A stretch of 64,000 nucleotides of DNA from Rana temporaria (GCF_905171775.1 NC_053490.1:456584562-456648561), one strand, 5' to 3'; numbered from the stretch's first letter, positions 33,040-45,551 are shown. A program made the numbers and translations. The notes: a model not told the origin generated them from the letters alone.

Positions 33040-36000
33040 GTGAACATGGACACGCTTACTATTGTCTCGCTGAACGCAAAGGGGCTGAATACCCCGGAGA
33101 AGCGAAGGATGCTGCTTCATGACATGAAACGTCTGAAGGCAGACATCGTTATGCTCCAAGAAACGCATTTTAGAGACAGCAGTGTGCCCATACTGAAGAA
33201 TAGGTTCTACCCTATGGTGTACCACTCAACGTACACCAGGGCGAAGTCCCGAGGAGTCTCCATTTTAATCTCTGCGAGAGTTCCCTGGTCAGCCGCGGAA
33301 ATTGAGACCGACGAAGAAGGCCGACGTCTCTTCCTGCGGGGGTTGATCGGGACGGAACGGGTCACATTGGCGAACCTGTACGCCCCGAATGATCACCAGG
33401 ACAGATGGCTGAAACGCTCGCTAGACAAACTCACGCACTTTAGAACTGGCCAGCTAATAGTGGGAGGAGATCTGAACATGGCACTGTCACCCGCAGAGGA
33501 CACCTCCACAGGGGTGTCCTCACTTTCGAGGGAGGCACTACGCTGCGTTTCCCTGGCAATACACTCCTCACAGCTCATAGACGTATGGAGACTCATGCAC
33601 CCAGGGGAGAGGGACTATACGTTCTACTCCAGGCCCCACAAATCATACTCGAGAATCGACTATTTTTTGATCCCCCATAAGCACTTACACGCAGTCAAGC
33701 ATACCACCATTGAATCAATAACCTGGTCTGACCACGCCCCAATTCTGTTGACGTACGCCCTTTCGGAAACCCACGGAGCGCAGAAACGCCCTTGGAGACT
33801 GAACGAAAGCTTATTACATGATGCAGACGTCTTGACGGAGGTTGGTAGAGAAATTGGACATTACTTTCAAACAAATAGCACGGAGGACAGCGATCCTGCC
33901 ATAGTCTGGGAGGCGCACAAAGCGGTAGTTCGTGGGATACTAATTAAACATGGGGCTAGACTAAAAAAGCAGAGGACTGAACAACTGACGGCCCTGCTTC
34001 AGAAACTACAGAAGCTAGAGTTAGGACACAAACAAGCCCCCATAGGAAATTCGAGCTCGGAACTTGATGTAGTACGGAGGCAGGTCACGGATCTGCTACA
34101 TCACAAAGCTAAGGCGGCTCTGCAGGTGTGCAGACAGAGAATATATGAATCAGGGAATAAATGTGGGAAGATGCTGGCCCGAGCCCTTCGCACACAAACC
34201 CTAGCGTCATACATTCCACATATCTCCTCAGCTAGAGGTCCCAAACAGACACTACCTCATCAGATATCCCAGGAATTTAGATCCTTCTATGAGAAGTTGT
34301 ATAACATACCCCCCAAACCTGAGGACCCAAACCGGACAGTAGACTACATAACATCCTCCCTTATGCCAACTCTGCCGACAGAAGCGCGGACTCTCTTGGA
34401 GGATCCGATTACCTTGTCGGAACTTCAGCTGGCACTGAAAACAGCCAAGGCAGGGAAAGCTCCAGGCCCAGACGGTCTCACTGCACCGTACTACAGGACC
34501 CTCTTCCCAACTCTTGGGGAACGCATGGTCTCCCTTTTTAACAACTTGGGCACGGGTAAAAAATTCCACGACTCTACACTTCAGGCACACATAGCGGTGA
34601 TCCCTAAAGAAGGGAAAGATCCGGGACAGTGCGCGAGTTACCGGCCGATCTCCCTATTAAACGTCGACCTCAAGCTTTTTACAAAAGTCATTGCCACGCG
34701 ACTGCAACAACACCTCCCGGGACTGGTCCACTTAGACCAAGTGGGATTCGTCCCGACGAGGGAGGCTAGAGACAACACAATCAAAGTCCTCAACTTGCTG
34801 CATATTGCCAACATCACGAAGACGTCTTGCGTCTTCGTGAGCACAGATGCCGAAAAGGCATTCGATCGAGTAGACTGGAAGTTCATGTTTTCTACTTTGA
34901 AACATGTAGGTATCGGCGAGAAAATGAAGTGCTGGATTGAGGCGGTGTATTCCAACCCGACGGCGAAAGTGAGGGTAAATGGCAACCTGTCGGAGACATT
35001 TGCCATCACAAATGGAACCAGACAGGGCTGTCCCCTATCACCCCTGTTGTTCGCGCTATCGCTTGAGCCCTTTCTGAACCACATTCGACTGAACGCGGGG
35101 ATTCGGGGAGTGGTGGTGGATAAAGTCCAATACAAAATTTCGGCATACGCGGACGACTTACTATTCTCGCTAACAGACCCAACGACTTCCCTACCCAATT
35201 TGATGGCAGAATTTGAGCGATACGGGGAATTGTCGAACCTCAGAATTAACTTGAGCAAGTCGGTAGCGATGGGCATAGGTATACCACAACAACAACTTTC
35301 CCACCTCCAGAATGCGTTCCGCCTAAAATGGACGGTCGAAGCACTGACCTATCTGGGAACCCGCATACCATCCAAATTGCCCCAAGTCTACAAACTGAAC
35401 TTTCCTCCACTCCTTAAGACCATTCAGGGCCTACTGACGACATGGACCAAAGGACTACATTCGTGGTTTGGGAGATGTAGCATACTGAAAATGACAATAC
35501 TACCCAAATTTCTATACCTACTGCAAGCCCTCCCGATAACCATCCCGACAGATTACTTTAAGCAAGTGTATACGACTTTTAAAACTTTCCTTTGGGCGGG
35601 GAAACACCCCAGGATACATAGGAAAATTATATCCCTACCTAAAAGACGGGGAGGCATTGCGATGCCTGATATCAAGGCTTATTATCACGCGGCACAATTG
35701 TGCCGACTAATTGACTGGTGCCGACATGGGGACGTTAAGTTGTGGCCGAAACTGGAGCAAGCCCAATGCGATGTTCCGCTACAACGTGCCCCCTGGGGTC
35801 ACAACGCCATACGAGGGGACATTAAGCGACATCCGCTCATTGGCAACACCATTGCGGTTTGTGCAAGACTTCTGACAAGGACTAACCTGAGCTCTCGGAC
35901 ATCGTCACTACGCCCGATTCTAGGGAACCCGTTGTTCGAGCCAGGGATAGGAGACGGGAAATTTAAGGCACTAAGAGCACAGGGTATTTATCAAGCATCC

Positions 36001-36859
36001 CATTTCAGTGAGGCGGGCAGATGGAAAACAAGGGCAGAGTTAATGGACCCGGGGGGAATTTACTGCCTGGACTTCTTCCGGGCTGAGCAGCTGTGCCACT
36101 TCTTGGGAACCCTGACGCCCCCCCCGCCCCGCGACAGATCAACCTCTCACGATTCTGGAGGAATGGTGCACGGAGACGGGGATCCTACCACACGCACTGT
36201 CCCTTGCACACGAACAGGTGATTTTGCCGGAAAACGATTACCGCCTCCCATGCTTTACAAATTGGGAACACGCGCTTAAATGCACGTTCTCGGAGAAAAA
36301 AAGAGAAAAAATTTTATCCCATACACATACGTCTTCTATATGCACCAAAGTACATGAGACCAACTACAAGATCCTAACCGGGTGGTATAGAACCCCAGAC
36401 CTACTACACAAGATCTTCCCTGCGACATCGGACAGATGTTGGCGTTGCATGGAAGAAAAGGGCACACTGTTGCACGTCTTTTGGTCCTGCCCACGCCTCC
36501 AACATTTCTGGAGCGAGGTGCGACGGATCACGCAACAGTTCTCGGACCGTACAATCCCAAATGACCCAGCGTTCTTCCTTCTCCATGCGACTGACGCCCC
36601 AACGCGGGTGTACAAGAAATCAATTGTTCGCCATCTATTGGACGCCGCCAAGGCTTGCATTCCAGTTCGCTGGAAATCGCCCCTTCCACCGACTATAGCC
36701 ATGTGGCTGAGGAAAATAGACGAGATCAATAAGATGGAGGATCTTATCCTTACGAGTCAGGATAGGCAAGAAACCTACACAAACACTTGGCGCATCTGGA
36801 ATATCTTCTCCTACTCCGAGGAAGGTATTGCCTTGAGAGGTGAGAACGCCCCGACCTGA
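33040..36859 (+). pseudogene. L1 ORF2: endonuclease and reverse transcriptase, one frameshift
   Basis: Frame 1 runs 33040-36279. Its APE-type endonuclease has SLNAKGLN (Asn12), QETH (Glu41), GGDLNM (Asp144) and the SDH catalytic triplet at 230-232. The reverse transcriptase has SYRPISLLN near 534, DAEKAFDRVDW near 608, RQGCPLSPLLF and the YADD active site at 703-706. The frame is lost in a C-rich run near 36116-36130. The downstream frame (from about 36140) continues to 36859 with a C-X2-C-X8-H-X4-C zinc motif (CWRC to HVFWSC). Total span is about 1270 codons, normal for L1 ORF2. All catalytic residues are present. The break may be a real mutation or a homopolymer error. Confidence 0.9.
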
Positions 36860-37853
36860 ACTTCATTGATCTCGTCTGTAACAGTCTCCTTATAAGAGCC
36901 TTGGTTGGAGGCTAGTTGATGGTGACCTTGAAGTTACTGAATGAAACGCGCTGTCCATGTTCACAACCCCCCCCCCCACCACCTAACCCCCCCAACCCCC
37001 ACCCTGTATACCTTTACCTTTCTTTCCCCCCTCTCTCTCTCCACCTATAAAACCAGAGAGCACTCGCTCTCAATCTTTGTTTCCATCCTTCTCTGTTTAT
37101 CCCTATCCTATACACAAATGTGAAAAGTAAGGGAGAAGGGACCATGGGACCCGGGCGGTTGGTAAGACATCGAAGGTGCGTGTTAAACACCACGGGCAGA
37201 CAAAGGGAGGAAAATGGAAGGAGGGATCATGACGACATGTGGCAAGTAATTATGTCCCTAGTTAGAGGATTGGATAAATGACCTCGTCGTTACGAAAGCT
37301 AAGTTGGCTATGTAATGGATACACTGCCCAGTCTTTAATGTTATGTTCTGCCTTTTGATGTCTTGTTTTGCCCTATGTATTCTGCAGATGTCTGTAATGC
37401 TGCGGGGGCTCCCATGGACCCCCATGTTTCCCTGTATATAAATAAAAAATTTAAAAAAAAAAAAAAAAAAAATGCTCTGACATTGTACTAATGACACTGC
37501 CAGAAAAGGGGTTAACATCAGGGGCAATCTGGGGAAACTCAAAGATCTATCTTCCTGCTTAGCAGGAAGACGGATATCAGTGTCATCCCCTGACAGAACG
37601 GAGATCTGCTTTGTTTACTAGTGCATGAATCACCGGTACAGTAATTTGCGCAGCTGAGCCACCTTGCCGCAGTACATCTGCGGCTAGTGGTGGGCAAGTG
37701 GTTAATAAAATAGAGTGCCATCATCTACATACAGAAAGAGAAGGGATAATGTATATTGAGCAGTGTGTGTTTAGTATCACGTTAAGATATATTTTCTGTT
37801 TAGTATTTTTTTTTTCTGTATCGGTTTAACGTATTCTTTTAATGTGTGTTCAG

Positions 37854-38066
37854 TCTAAAGAGTTGCAGATAAAGAAGCAGTTCCAGGACACTTGCAAGAT
37901 CCAGACACGGCAGTATAAAGCATTGCGGAACCACCTCTTGGAAACGACACCAAAGAACGAACACAAAGCTGTTCTGAAGCGGCTGAAAGAAGAACAGACT
38001 CGCAAGCTGGCTATTCTAGCTGAGCAGTATGACCATAGCATTAATGAAATGTTGTCCACACAAGCA
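37854..38066 (+). CDS. TAOK1: TAOK1 exon: coiled coil (71 codons)
   Basis: The exon encodes SKELQIKKQFQDTCKIQ through YDHSINEMLSTQA, part of the second coiled-coil block. It follows the largest intron in the window (8.5 kb, swollen by an L1 insertion) and is undamaged. Acceptor CAG is at 37851-37853; donor GTAAGT starts at 38067. Confidence 0.96.
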
Positions 38067-38778
38067 GTAAGTGCGAAGAGTTGCTTGCAGCTCAAGAAAG
38101 TAAAGGGTAAATGTTAAGTGTTGCTGAATTTTCTGCAAAATCCTTTAAATATTTGCAAGGATTTTTTTCACGTGGCACTTAATTTCCGTGATGTGCTGTG
38201 TTGCTCTTCCATTATTGCTTAGAAAAGGATGACTTTGTTCTTGGTCAATACATTTTAATTGTTTTTTTTTTTTTTTTTTTTATTATTGTGTGTGTTGCAC
38301 ATGCAGAACTTGACTGTGGTAAATTGCCCATGATCTGTAAAGGACCCGCAATTGACAATGGTACATGCCCCGTCCCTGCCCAAGGTTTTGCTCCTGACCC
38401 TGCCTCAGCTGTGTATAGGGAATTCATTGGCACAGATTAATGTGATGATTGCATTTTGTAAAAAAAAAAAAACCTTTTTGGCACATCATTCCTGATTAAA
38501 GGCAGCCAATTCCAATTGTGTCAGTGGCTGGACATCCTCTATTGCACACAGGAACCTATCAGGACTTTAATATGCATACCCCACCCATTTTTAATTACTG
38601 GGTTACATTGATAATGTGATTCATGGGCAGGCTTTAGAAACAGAGACCCATTCCACATTGACACTTTACAATGTTGCTGCAGAATACCAACTGCCATTGT
38701 CATTTTACAGCTGACTTGTCTTGTATTCTTAAAAGTCAACATTAACTGGGTTAACCTCCGACTAGTTTGACTGTAATG

Positions 38779-39195
38779 CAGTGGTTCTCAACCTTTCCAG
38801 TGTCGTGACCCCTTGATAACATTTCACAAATTGTGGGGACCCCTAACAGTAAAATTATTTTCGTAGCCTGGAACCCGTACTACAGTGGTGTCTCGCAGCA
38901 GTGACACCTATGCTAAAAATCAGGAGATGGGGTCTCCTCCAGCCTGTCTCACCTCACAATCCTCACCAGTCAGCGGATCTCTAGTCTACTGCCCCCCAGC
39001 CATGCCCTGAACTGAATGGGCGGCTGCAAAGAGGCTGAGTGGGTGGCCGCGGGCTCTAGGAACAGCCCAACTGGGTGGCCGAGTAAAGGCTGGGAGAGCG
39101 GTGTGGGCTTCAGAAACAGGCCAGGATTTGGTGACCCCTGGCAAATCATCATTCGACCCCCAAGGGGGTCCCGACCCCCAGGTTGAGAACCTCTG
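38779..39195. mobile_element. 417-bp hAT-type MITE with 8-bp target duplication
   Basis: Ends cagtggttctcaacct and aggttgagaacctctg are inverted repeats with one mismatch, starting CAG and ending CTG. Flanks ctgtaatg at 38771-38778 and 39196-39203 are an exact 8-bp duplication. Interior gaccccttga / aagggggtcccgaccccc is also symmetrical. No transposase. Confidence 0.9.
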
Positions 39196-39414
39196 CTGTA
39201 ATGTTTAAGCCTCCCATCACATTTTTTGTTTATATGCTTGATGTGACTTTAAAATTTTGATGAGATTGTAAAAATGCACAGTCCCCTTAACCACTTAAGG
39301 ACCGATATACGTCGGCAGAATGGCACGGCTGGGCACAAGGGCGTATACATATACACGTCCCCTTTAGGAGCCCAGGAGTGGGTCGCACTCGACCCGGTCC
39401 GAAGCTCTGTGAGC

Positions 39415-39564
39415 AAATAAGAACAAAAGATGATCAGGACAGCCGCACTCCAATCCAACGTAACTTTTAATGTAAAAAAAATGGAAACAGGCACTACAAG
39501 TCACAGCAACGGAACCTAGGACAGCTGACGCGTTTCACACTAACCTCAGTATTTACTCATAGCT
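39415..39564 (-). mobile_element. 150-bp ribozyme mini-element, copy B
   Basis: Bounded by gaagctctgtgagc (39401-39414) and gaagctccgtgagc (39565-39578), one mismatch. The layout is that of 26288-26439: ribozyme at the 5' end on the minus strand, then the agccgcactcca phrase and an AT-rich 3' end. Confidence 0.75.
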
Positions 39565-39565
39565 G
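39522..39565 (-). ncRNA. Hammerhead ribozyme motif, mini-element B
   Basis: On the minus strand: stem I CAGCT / AGCTG (5 pairs), box I ATGAGTA (two changes from CUGANGA), spacer A, stem II ATACT/AGTGT with one wobble pair, GAA, stem III ACGCGT, cleavage-site C. Probably inactive because of the box I changes. Confidence 0.6.
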
Positions 39566-40635
39566 AAGCTCCGTGAGCGCGTTTGCGGACCGGATCACCG
39601 CCGGTCTCCCAAATCGGTCATATTAGCTGAAGAACGGGAAAAGGTGTGTGTGTGTAAACACACCTTCCCCGTTCTTCACTGTAGCAATGTCAGTGATCGT
39701 CTGTTCCCTGATATAGGGAACGACTATCACTGACGTCACATGTCCAGCCCCGCCCCCCTACAGTTAGAAACACACATGAGGTCGCACTTAACCCCTACAG
39801 TGCCCTCTAGTGGTTAACTCCTTCGCTGCCTTGTCATTTTCACAGTAATCAGTGCATTTGTATAGCACTTTTCGCTGTGAAAATGACAATGGTCCCAAAA
39901 ATGTGTCAAAATTGTCCGATGTGTCCGCCATAATGTCGCAGTCACGAAAAAAATCACTGATCGCCGCCATTGGTAGCAAAAAAAAAAAAAAAAAAAATTT
40001 TTATAAAAATGCCATAAAACTATCCCCTATTTTGTAAACGCTATAAATGTTGCGCAAACCAATCGATAAACGCTTATTGCATTTTTTTTTTTTTTTACCA
40101 AAAATAGGTAGAAGAATGCGTATCGGCCTAAACTATTTTTATATATTTTTGGGGGATATTTATTATAGCAAAAAGTTAAAAATATTGAATTTTTTTCAAA
40201 ATTGTCGCTCTATTTTTGTTTATAGCGCAAAAAATAAAACCCGCAAAGGTGATCAAATACCACCAAAAAAAAAGCTCTATTTGTGGGGGGAAAAAAAAGG
40301 ACACCAATTTTGTTTGGGAGCCACGTCACACGATGGTCAGTTAAAGCGACGCAGTGCCGAATCACAAAAAGGGGCAAGGTCCCTAACCTGCATAATGGTC
40401 TGGGTCTTAAGTGGTTAAAGGATTGTTTTTCCTGAAAACTGTGGTGTTGAAAACCATAGTACCCATCCTTTGTTCTGCTTGTTTTTTTCTCTTCTTTTTT
40501 TTTTTTTACCATTACTGGTGACTGTCACGTTAGACAGGGTTCCCATGTGCATCAGTGATGCGTTGAGGTAAACGCTGTGCATTGGGCATAGGAGACTGGT
40601 ACTGTTTGGATAAACCTTTTCACCTTGTCTTTCAG

Positions 40636-40818
40636 CTGCGACTGGATGAGGCCCAGGAAGCGGAGTGCCAGGTTTTGAAGATGCAGCTGCAACAAGAACT
40701 GGAGCTACTAAATGCTTATCAGAGCAAAATTAAGATGCAGGCAGAAGCTCAACATGATCGAGAACTGCGTGAACTGGAACAAAGGGTCTCTCTACGCAGG
40801 GCACTTCTTGAACAGAAG
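40636..40818 (+). CDS. TAOK1: TAOK1 exon: coiled coil (61 codons)
   Basis: The exon encodes LRLDEAQEAECQVLKM through SLRRALLEQK, an amphipathic charged helix in the C-terminal half of TAOK1. Acceptor CAG is at 40633-40635; donor GTACGT starts at 40819. Confidence 0.96.
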
Positions 40819-42395
40819 GTACGTGGAAGGTTGTAATGAGTCCCAGCATTGCAAAAGTTTTTCATTTTTTTTATTTATTTATTTTAAGGTGTTCACATTT
40901 GCAGGCATAATCTGACCATTGTAAGATGTTCTTTGAAGTAGTTTCCTACGCAGTCATAGTTGTTAATATTGGCTGTTTATATTTTAAAGGCCAAATTATT
41001 TAATAAAAAAAGCTTTCAAAAGAGTGTGGTCAGCCATGAGTTTTTCTGCTGCTATAGACGAGATCCAGGCTGGCCTGTTAATGATAATCTTGTGGCTATT
41101 TAAGCCCAATTTTTAGTATTAAAGGGAAAGGGTATGTGCAGTTTTTATTATGGCGGTTTTTTGTTTTCTTTTATATCCTAATTCACATAGAATGGTAATT
41201 TCTAGTCAGTGTTTTTGAGGTTTTTCTAAGGGAAATTAGTTGAAAACCATTTCTGCAGAGAACCAACATAACCCCCATTCACACTGTTATGTTTCACGCA
41301 TATGCTCATGTTTTTGCAGGTCGTGTGCTTCAAACAAAGGGCAATCCATTCATTTGAATAGGCTGCCCTACATGCAGCAAATAAACCTTTGATGTGTTAT
41401 TTGAATTGTAGTTGGTTGCAAAATACTTAACTTGCTGTTTCCTACTTCAAGGATTTATCTGTTATGTTAGATTATTGGGTTTCTGATGGGACAAAGTAAA
41501 TAAAGTTATTTTATCTCATCTCCCTAGGTGCCCTTTAACACTAGCTGCAATGTCAGATAGGACCCCTCCTTCCCTGGCACATGGCTTTGCAGCAGTGCAG
41601 CTAGCAAGGAGAAGGCTGCTTTGCTTTGTAGTACCTGTCTCCAGCTGCAAGCAAGCAGAGCTTGGTGAGGTGTGTCATCCTCCTCTTTCTCTGCATTCCC
41701 CCTGCTAGCTGGTGCTTGCCTTGAGCAAGTGATGGGACCTTAAAGCAGAGCTCCACCCAAAAGAGGTAGTTCTGTTTTAAGTCCTCCTTTTTTTGGCTGT
41801 ACCATGCAGGCTATGTTTTTGCAAGCGGTGTTATACAGCAACAACTGCTGCTGTGACAGATACGTTTCTAGAGGTCCTTTGCTGCAAATCTAGATTTTGT
41901 TTCTACATGCCTGACATTGACGAATAACTTCTGTTTTGGGAATTCCAAATAGAAATCACAGGAAGAAACATTAAAATATCCCCTTCTTTTTTTTAAAGTT
42001 GCTCATCTTTATTTTCAGATGCTCACTGTGTAGATAAATTCATGCCTGTTGGATGTAAGCACAACAACCTAAGACATTTCAAGGAACAGAGAATTAAACT
42101 CCTGAATTGTTTTCACATGACTTGATTAAGGACTAATAAGCTGTTTAGGCAGTTTAAACTTGTAATAAGCATTTAAAACCGTTGAAACCAGTGAAATAGA
42201 AAGGTGCCCAAATGTTCTCGCATGCCACATTTACAGTTTTCCATTTTACAGTCTGTGAAGTTCAGTAAATGACAGTGGTGCATGAAATGTAAATGTATGC
42301 CGGCAGTTATGCATGAGACGTTCTAGAAAAAAGTTTGTGTACCTTTGTGCATATTCTAAAAATATTACTTGGTTTGATGCTTTTTTTTTTTCTAG
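40819..42395 (+). other. TAOK1 last intron, 1.6 kb
   Basis: Apart from a one-sided MITE end at about 41742 (taaagcagagctccaccc) I see nothing to annotate. Confidence 0.8.
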
Positions 42396-42857
42396 ATTGA
42401 AGAAGAGATGCTGGCTCTTCAGAATGAGAGAACCGAGCGAATACGAAGCCTCCTTGAACGTCAAGCTCGTGAAATAGAAGCATTTGACTCTGAAAGCATG
42501 AGACTAGGATTTAGCAACATGATACTTTCTAATCTCTCCCCCGAGGCGTTCAGCCACAGCTACCCGGGAGCTTCTGGCTGGTCCCACAATCCCACTGGAG
42601 GCCCTGGACCTCATTGGGGTCACCCTATGGGAGGCCCACCACAAGCCTGGGGTCACCCAATGCAAGGTGGGCCCCAACCATGGGGTCATCCCTCGGGGTC
42701 TGTGCAAGGTGTCCCTCGTGGTAGTACAATGGGGGTCCGCAACAGCCCCCAGGCTCTGAGGCGGACAGCTTCTGGGGGACGGACAGAGCAGGGAATGAGC
42801 AGGAGCACAAGTGTTACTTCACAGATATCCAATGGTTCACACATGTCTTATACATAA
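42396..42857 (+). CDS. TAOK1: TAOK1 last coding exon (153 residues and stop)
   Basis: The exon encodes the end of the coiled coil (IEEEMLALQNERTERIRSLLERQAREIEAFDSE, broken here only by my reading), then a Gly/Pro/His/Trp-rich low-complexity tail with several WGHP repeats. It ends in a Ser/Thr-rich terminus, ISNGSHMSYT, followed by TAA. This tail is diagnostic of TAOK1 against TAOK2 and TAOK3. Acceptor TAG is at 42393-42395, after a T-rich tract. Confidence 0.97.
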   Translation: MEEEMLALQNERTERIRSLLERQAREIEAFDSESMRLGFSNMILSNLSPEAFSHSYPGASGWSHNPTGGPGPHWGHPMGGPPQAWGHPMQGGPQPWGHPSGSVQGVPRGSTMGVRNSPQALRRTASGGRTEQGMSRSTSVTSQISNGSHMSYT

Positions 42858-45076
42858 CTGCAAGAAGAACTTAATGGCCATTTCTTTTGACCATTCAACA
42901 CAAACTGCCTAGAGATGTCCTCACAGCAGCTTCCTCAATGGTACTGAGCAGCTGCAAAAATAAGGCTTCCTACACATGCTGTATTTTAATCAGTTTGTAC
43001 AGGGTTTGATGTACGTGTGTATCTAGTGTATGATTGCATTGGCTGCTGGGTTTATAATACAGATAAGTGAGAGGGAGGAAGAAAGTGAAGTATGTGGTTT
43101 TGTGTTGAAGGTGGCTATAGTTTGAAAGTGTTTGGTAAGGCTGCATTACTCCTACAAAGCAAGACACGCAGGTTTATATTTGGAAAGTGTATCTATACCG
43201 TGAGCACTTGGTACATTCCCTGGCTCTAAATGTCCACCACTACACTCCTTTAGGGCATTGTCTTTTCTAACTCATGAAGTCATTACGTTTTTTTTAATTT
43301 TTTTTATTTCTGTTGTGTGAGTGATTAACCCATATGGGTTTTTAGTAATCTGTTATCTTACAAATGTCATAGCCATCACTGAATAGGTTCAAATATTCTT
43401 GCTTATCAAACTACGTTATCTGCAGTTAGGCCAAAAACGTTCTAATCAGGTTCTATTGTTTGAAGAATGTGCTGGTTAACAGGGATTTTTTCAAAGTATT
43501 CTGCATTAACCGTGCATGTTAATGTGGTTAACGCAAACCAGCACTACCTTCTTACTTGTATATCTTTTCAATGCGAAAACTGTCTGCACTTTTGTGTCTA
43601 TTCAAGGCTACCACAGAATATTGGCAATCAGTGTGTGCCACGTGTCAAAGGAAATGGCTGAGTAATCTGCGGATTTAAGTTGCAGCTTTTTGTTGCATTC
43701 TGATGTACCTGGCTGGAGCGCAGCGATTATCTTTTTTGGACTTTATTGGCGTGCTTAGTATGGGGAATATATTTCAGCATTGTTTGCAGACAGCATTTGT
43801 GCTATTGTATTGGTTTATTTTTATGGGTGTCATGCTTTCTATATGCGAGAACTTCCCAGCAGGTACAAGAGACTAGCAGTAAAGCTTTGTTTAATGCCAC
43901 TTTTAATTTATTTTTTTCTTAATCTAGTTTTGAATTTACATATCTTGATTTTGCCACAAACAGCCATCCATTTTGTTCTCTGGTTGCCATTGCACTGGTA
44001 GGTGTCCTGCTAAGGGGCATTCCTGTTACAGCCAGCAGCTGTCAAATTACCTATTTTCTTGTATTAGTACTTTTGAGTTCTTTCAGCACAAGACATCAGT
44101 GATGTCATGCCACATGTTCAGCTGTATGTGAGCCAAGTATGTTTTTAAATTTGAGAATTGTGCTGTTTTAGTTCAATGCTTTCTTAATTCTTTAGGTGCT
44201 ATTGTTAGTGCCAATAGCAGGAAGTCGAATCTTGCTGAACTTGGGGACAGATCTGAAATTATGCAGGCGAGTCAGATATGGAAAGCATGGGGCGCCAGAA
44301 TGCGTGTTCTGGGTATGTTCGCAGGACGTAGAAAATAGAAATATGCAATATTTGTCCCCTTGTGCATTTGCACTAAGGCCTGAAGGGTTAAAGTGGTCCA
44401 CCAATTGTAAAAACTGTGGATTTGTGGCAAGGGCTATTTTTAATTTGGGCCCTGAGGTCCTATGACACCTTAGTCCACAATAGCTGTTTGTATGCATGGG
44501 GTTTGGCTGTACCACTTTATAGTCCTGCTTTAGCAATTCAGTTAGAACAAATTTTCCTCTATACAAGCAGCATTACATATTAAAGCAGAACAAAGTGTTT
44601 TGAGTAAGTCAATATTTTTCCATTTGGGAGAATATTGAGGTAATTAAGGTTCAGAACGTATCGTTCTATTGATATTAGTATGCTGCTTTTTTTTTATATA
44701 TTCACTACATTAAAAAAAACTGGCTGTGTCATACACACTAGCTACCGGATCATTGTTAATAATTTTGGCAGGCATTAGTAAAACTCTAGAGTATTTTATT
44801 TCAATGAACGTTTAAACAACAAATGTTTATCTTGCACACACATCCTGTATTGGATTTCCCTTTTCACTAAAGTATAAAACCCATTTTCAGCTGGGAGCAG
44901 TAAGATTTGCAAGTTTTTTGTTTTTTTTTTCCTTGAAAGAGCATCTGTTAATTATTTCAGCTTGTGATCAAATACTTTTTTTCATGCCATCTTAATTGCT
45001 TTGTTTTTTGAAGTTGCTTGGTCACTTTTTCCAGCTCTACATAAGTGAGAAATTTTCTGCCTCAGCATTGTCTGAG

Positions 45077-45189
<113 letters not shown>

Positions 45190-45337
45190 ATTTTTTTCTG
45201 TTTACCCAATTTTGTTTTATGGCATAAGTGGAAATTTTTAATTTATGACACCAGTCCTTTTAAAGGAAGGGTAACATGTTAACTGTCTCAATCCAAATCT
45301 GCCACATTGCCAGAGAATAAAGAGACCTCTAGTTAGG

Positions 45338-45551
45338 CCAGCCATAGACTGTTCGAATTTCAAGTTGGTTCAGCAGGAACCAGCTGAAAAGCATACCGCA
45401 TATGGGCAGGCTGAATGTACCAAGTTGATCGACCTGTTTTCTCCTGGTGTGGATGGCTTTTCCTGTGGGGCGAATACAATGTCTTGGCAGGAGGGATTCC
45501 CCTGTGCAACCCATGGTTCAAGAAAGAAATTCGCACCGTCTATGGCCTGCC
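45338..45551. mobile_element. MITE with GGCCAGCCATAGACTG ends, copy 1
   Basis: ggccagccatagact and gtctatggcctgcc form inverted ends. Related to 46931-47228. Lies in the TAOK1 3' UTR. Confidence 0.6.

Larger units (their letters stand above)
30503..37466 (+). mobile_element. Near full-length L1-type retrotransposon
   Basis: The element begins ggggggcgtggcctgggc and ends aataaaaaatttaaaaaaaa with a poly-A tail. The target-site duplication is exact, so the insertion is fairly young. Order: short 5' leader, ORF1 (30600-31768, one frameshift), a 1.27-kb spacer, ORF2 (33040-36859, one frameshift), and a ~600-base 3' UTR with C- and CT-rich stretches. It lies in sense orientation within TAOK1. Clade L1 (rather than CR1, L2 or RTE) is inferred from the APE-type endonuclease, ORF1 type and poly-A tail. 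Confidence 0.9.
30130..37705. mobile_element. TTAA-flanked element, copy 2, split by an L1
   Basis: Left part 30130-30502 starts TTAACCACCCGG and contains the family phrase ggtttgcgcaaaagttatagc. The right part 37482-37705 ends gtggttaa. The two halves join across the L1 once one target-site copy is removed. Confidence 0.75.
29358..37853 (+). other. TAOK1 intron, 8.5 kb, enlarged by nested insertions
   Basis: About 7.6 kb of this intron is the TTAA element and the L1 inside it. The remaining 29358-30129 and 37706-37853 show nothing else I can name. Confidence 0.8.
39287..40418 (-). mobile_element. TTAA-flanked element, copy 3, with ribozyme mini-element inside
   Basis: It starts TTAACCACTTAAGG and ends CTTAAGTGGTTAA. 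Internal family phrases appear as reverse complement (cgacgcagtgccgaatcac, gcgcaaaccaatcg), giving the opposite orientation to copy 1. Its left part is interrupted by the insertion at 39415-39564. Confidence 0.8.
38067..40635 (+). other. TAOK1 intron, 2.6 kb
   Basis: It contains a hAT-type MITE and a TTAA element with a ribozyme mini-element inside it; see those entries. The small frames at 38198 and 40047 are not genes. Confidence 0.8.

Noticed and set aside
34638..35276. 212-codon minus-strand frame inside L1 ORF2
   Set aside because: Antisense shadow of the reverse transcriptase coding sequence.
38198..38440. 80-codon frame downstream of a TAOK1 exon
   Set aside because: Intronic; begins in a T tract, with no homology or splice signal supporting an exon.
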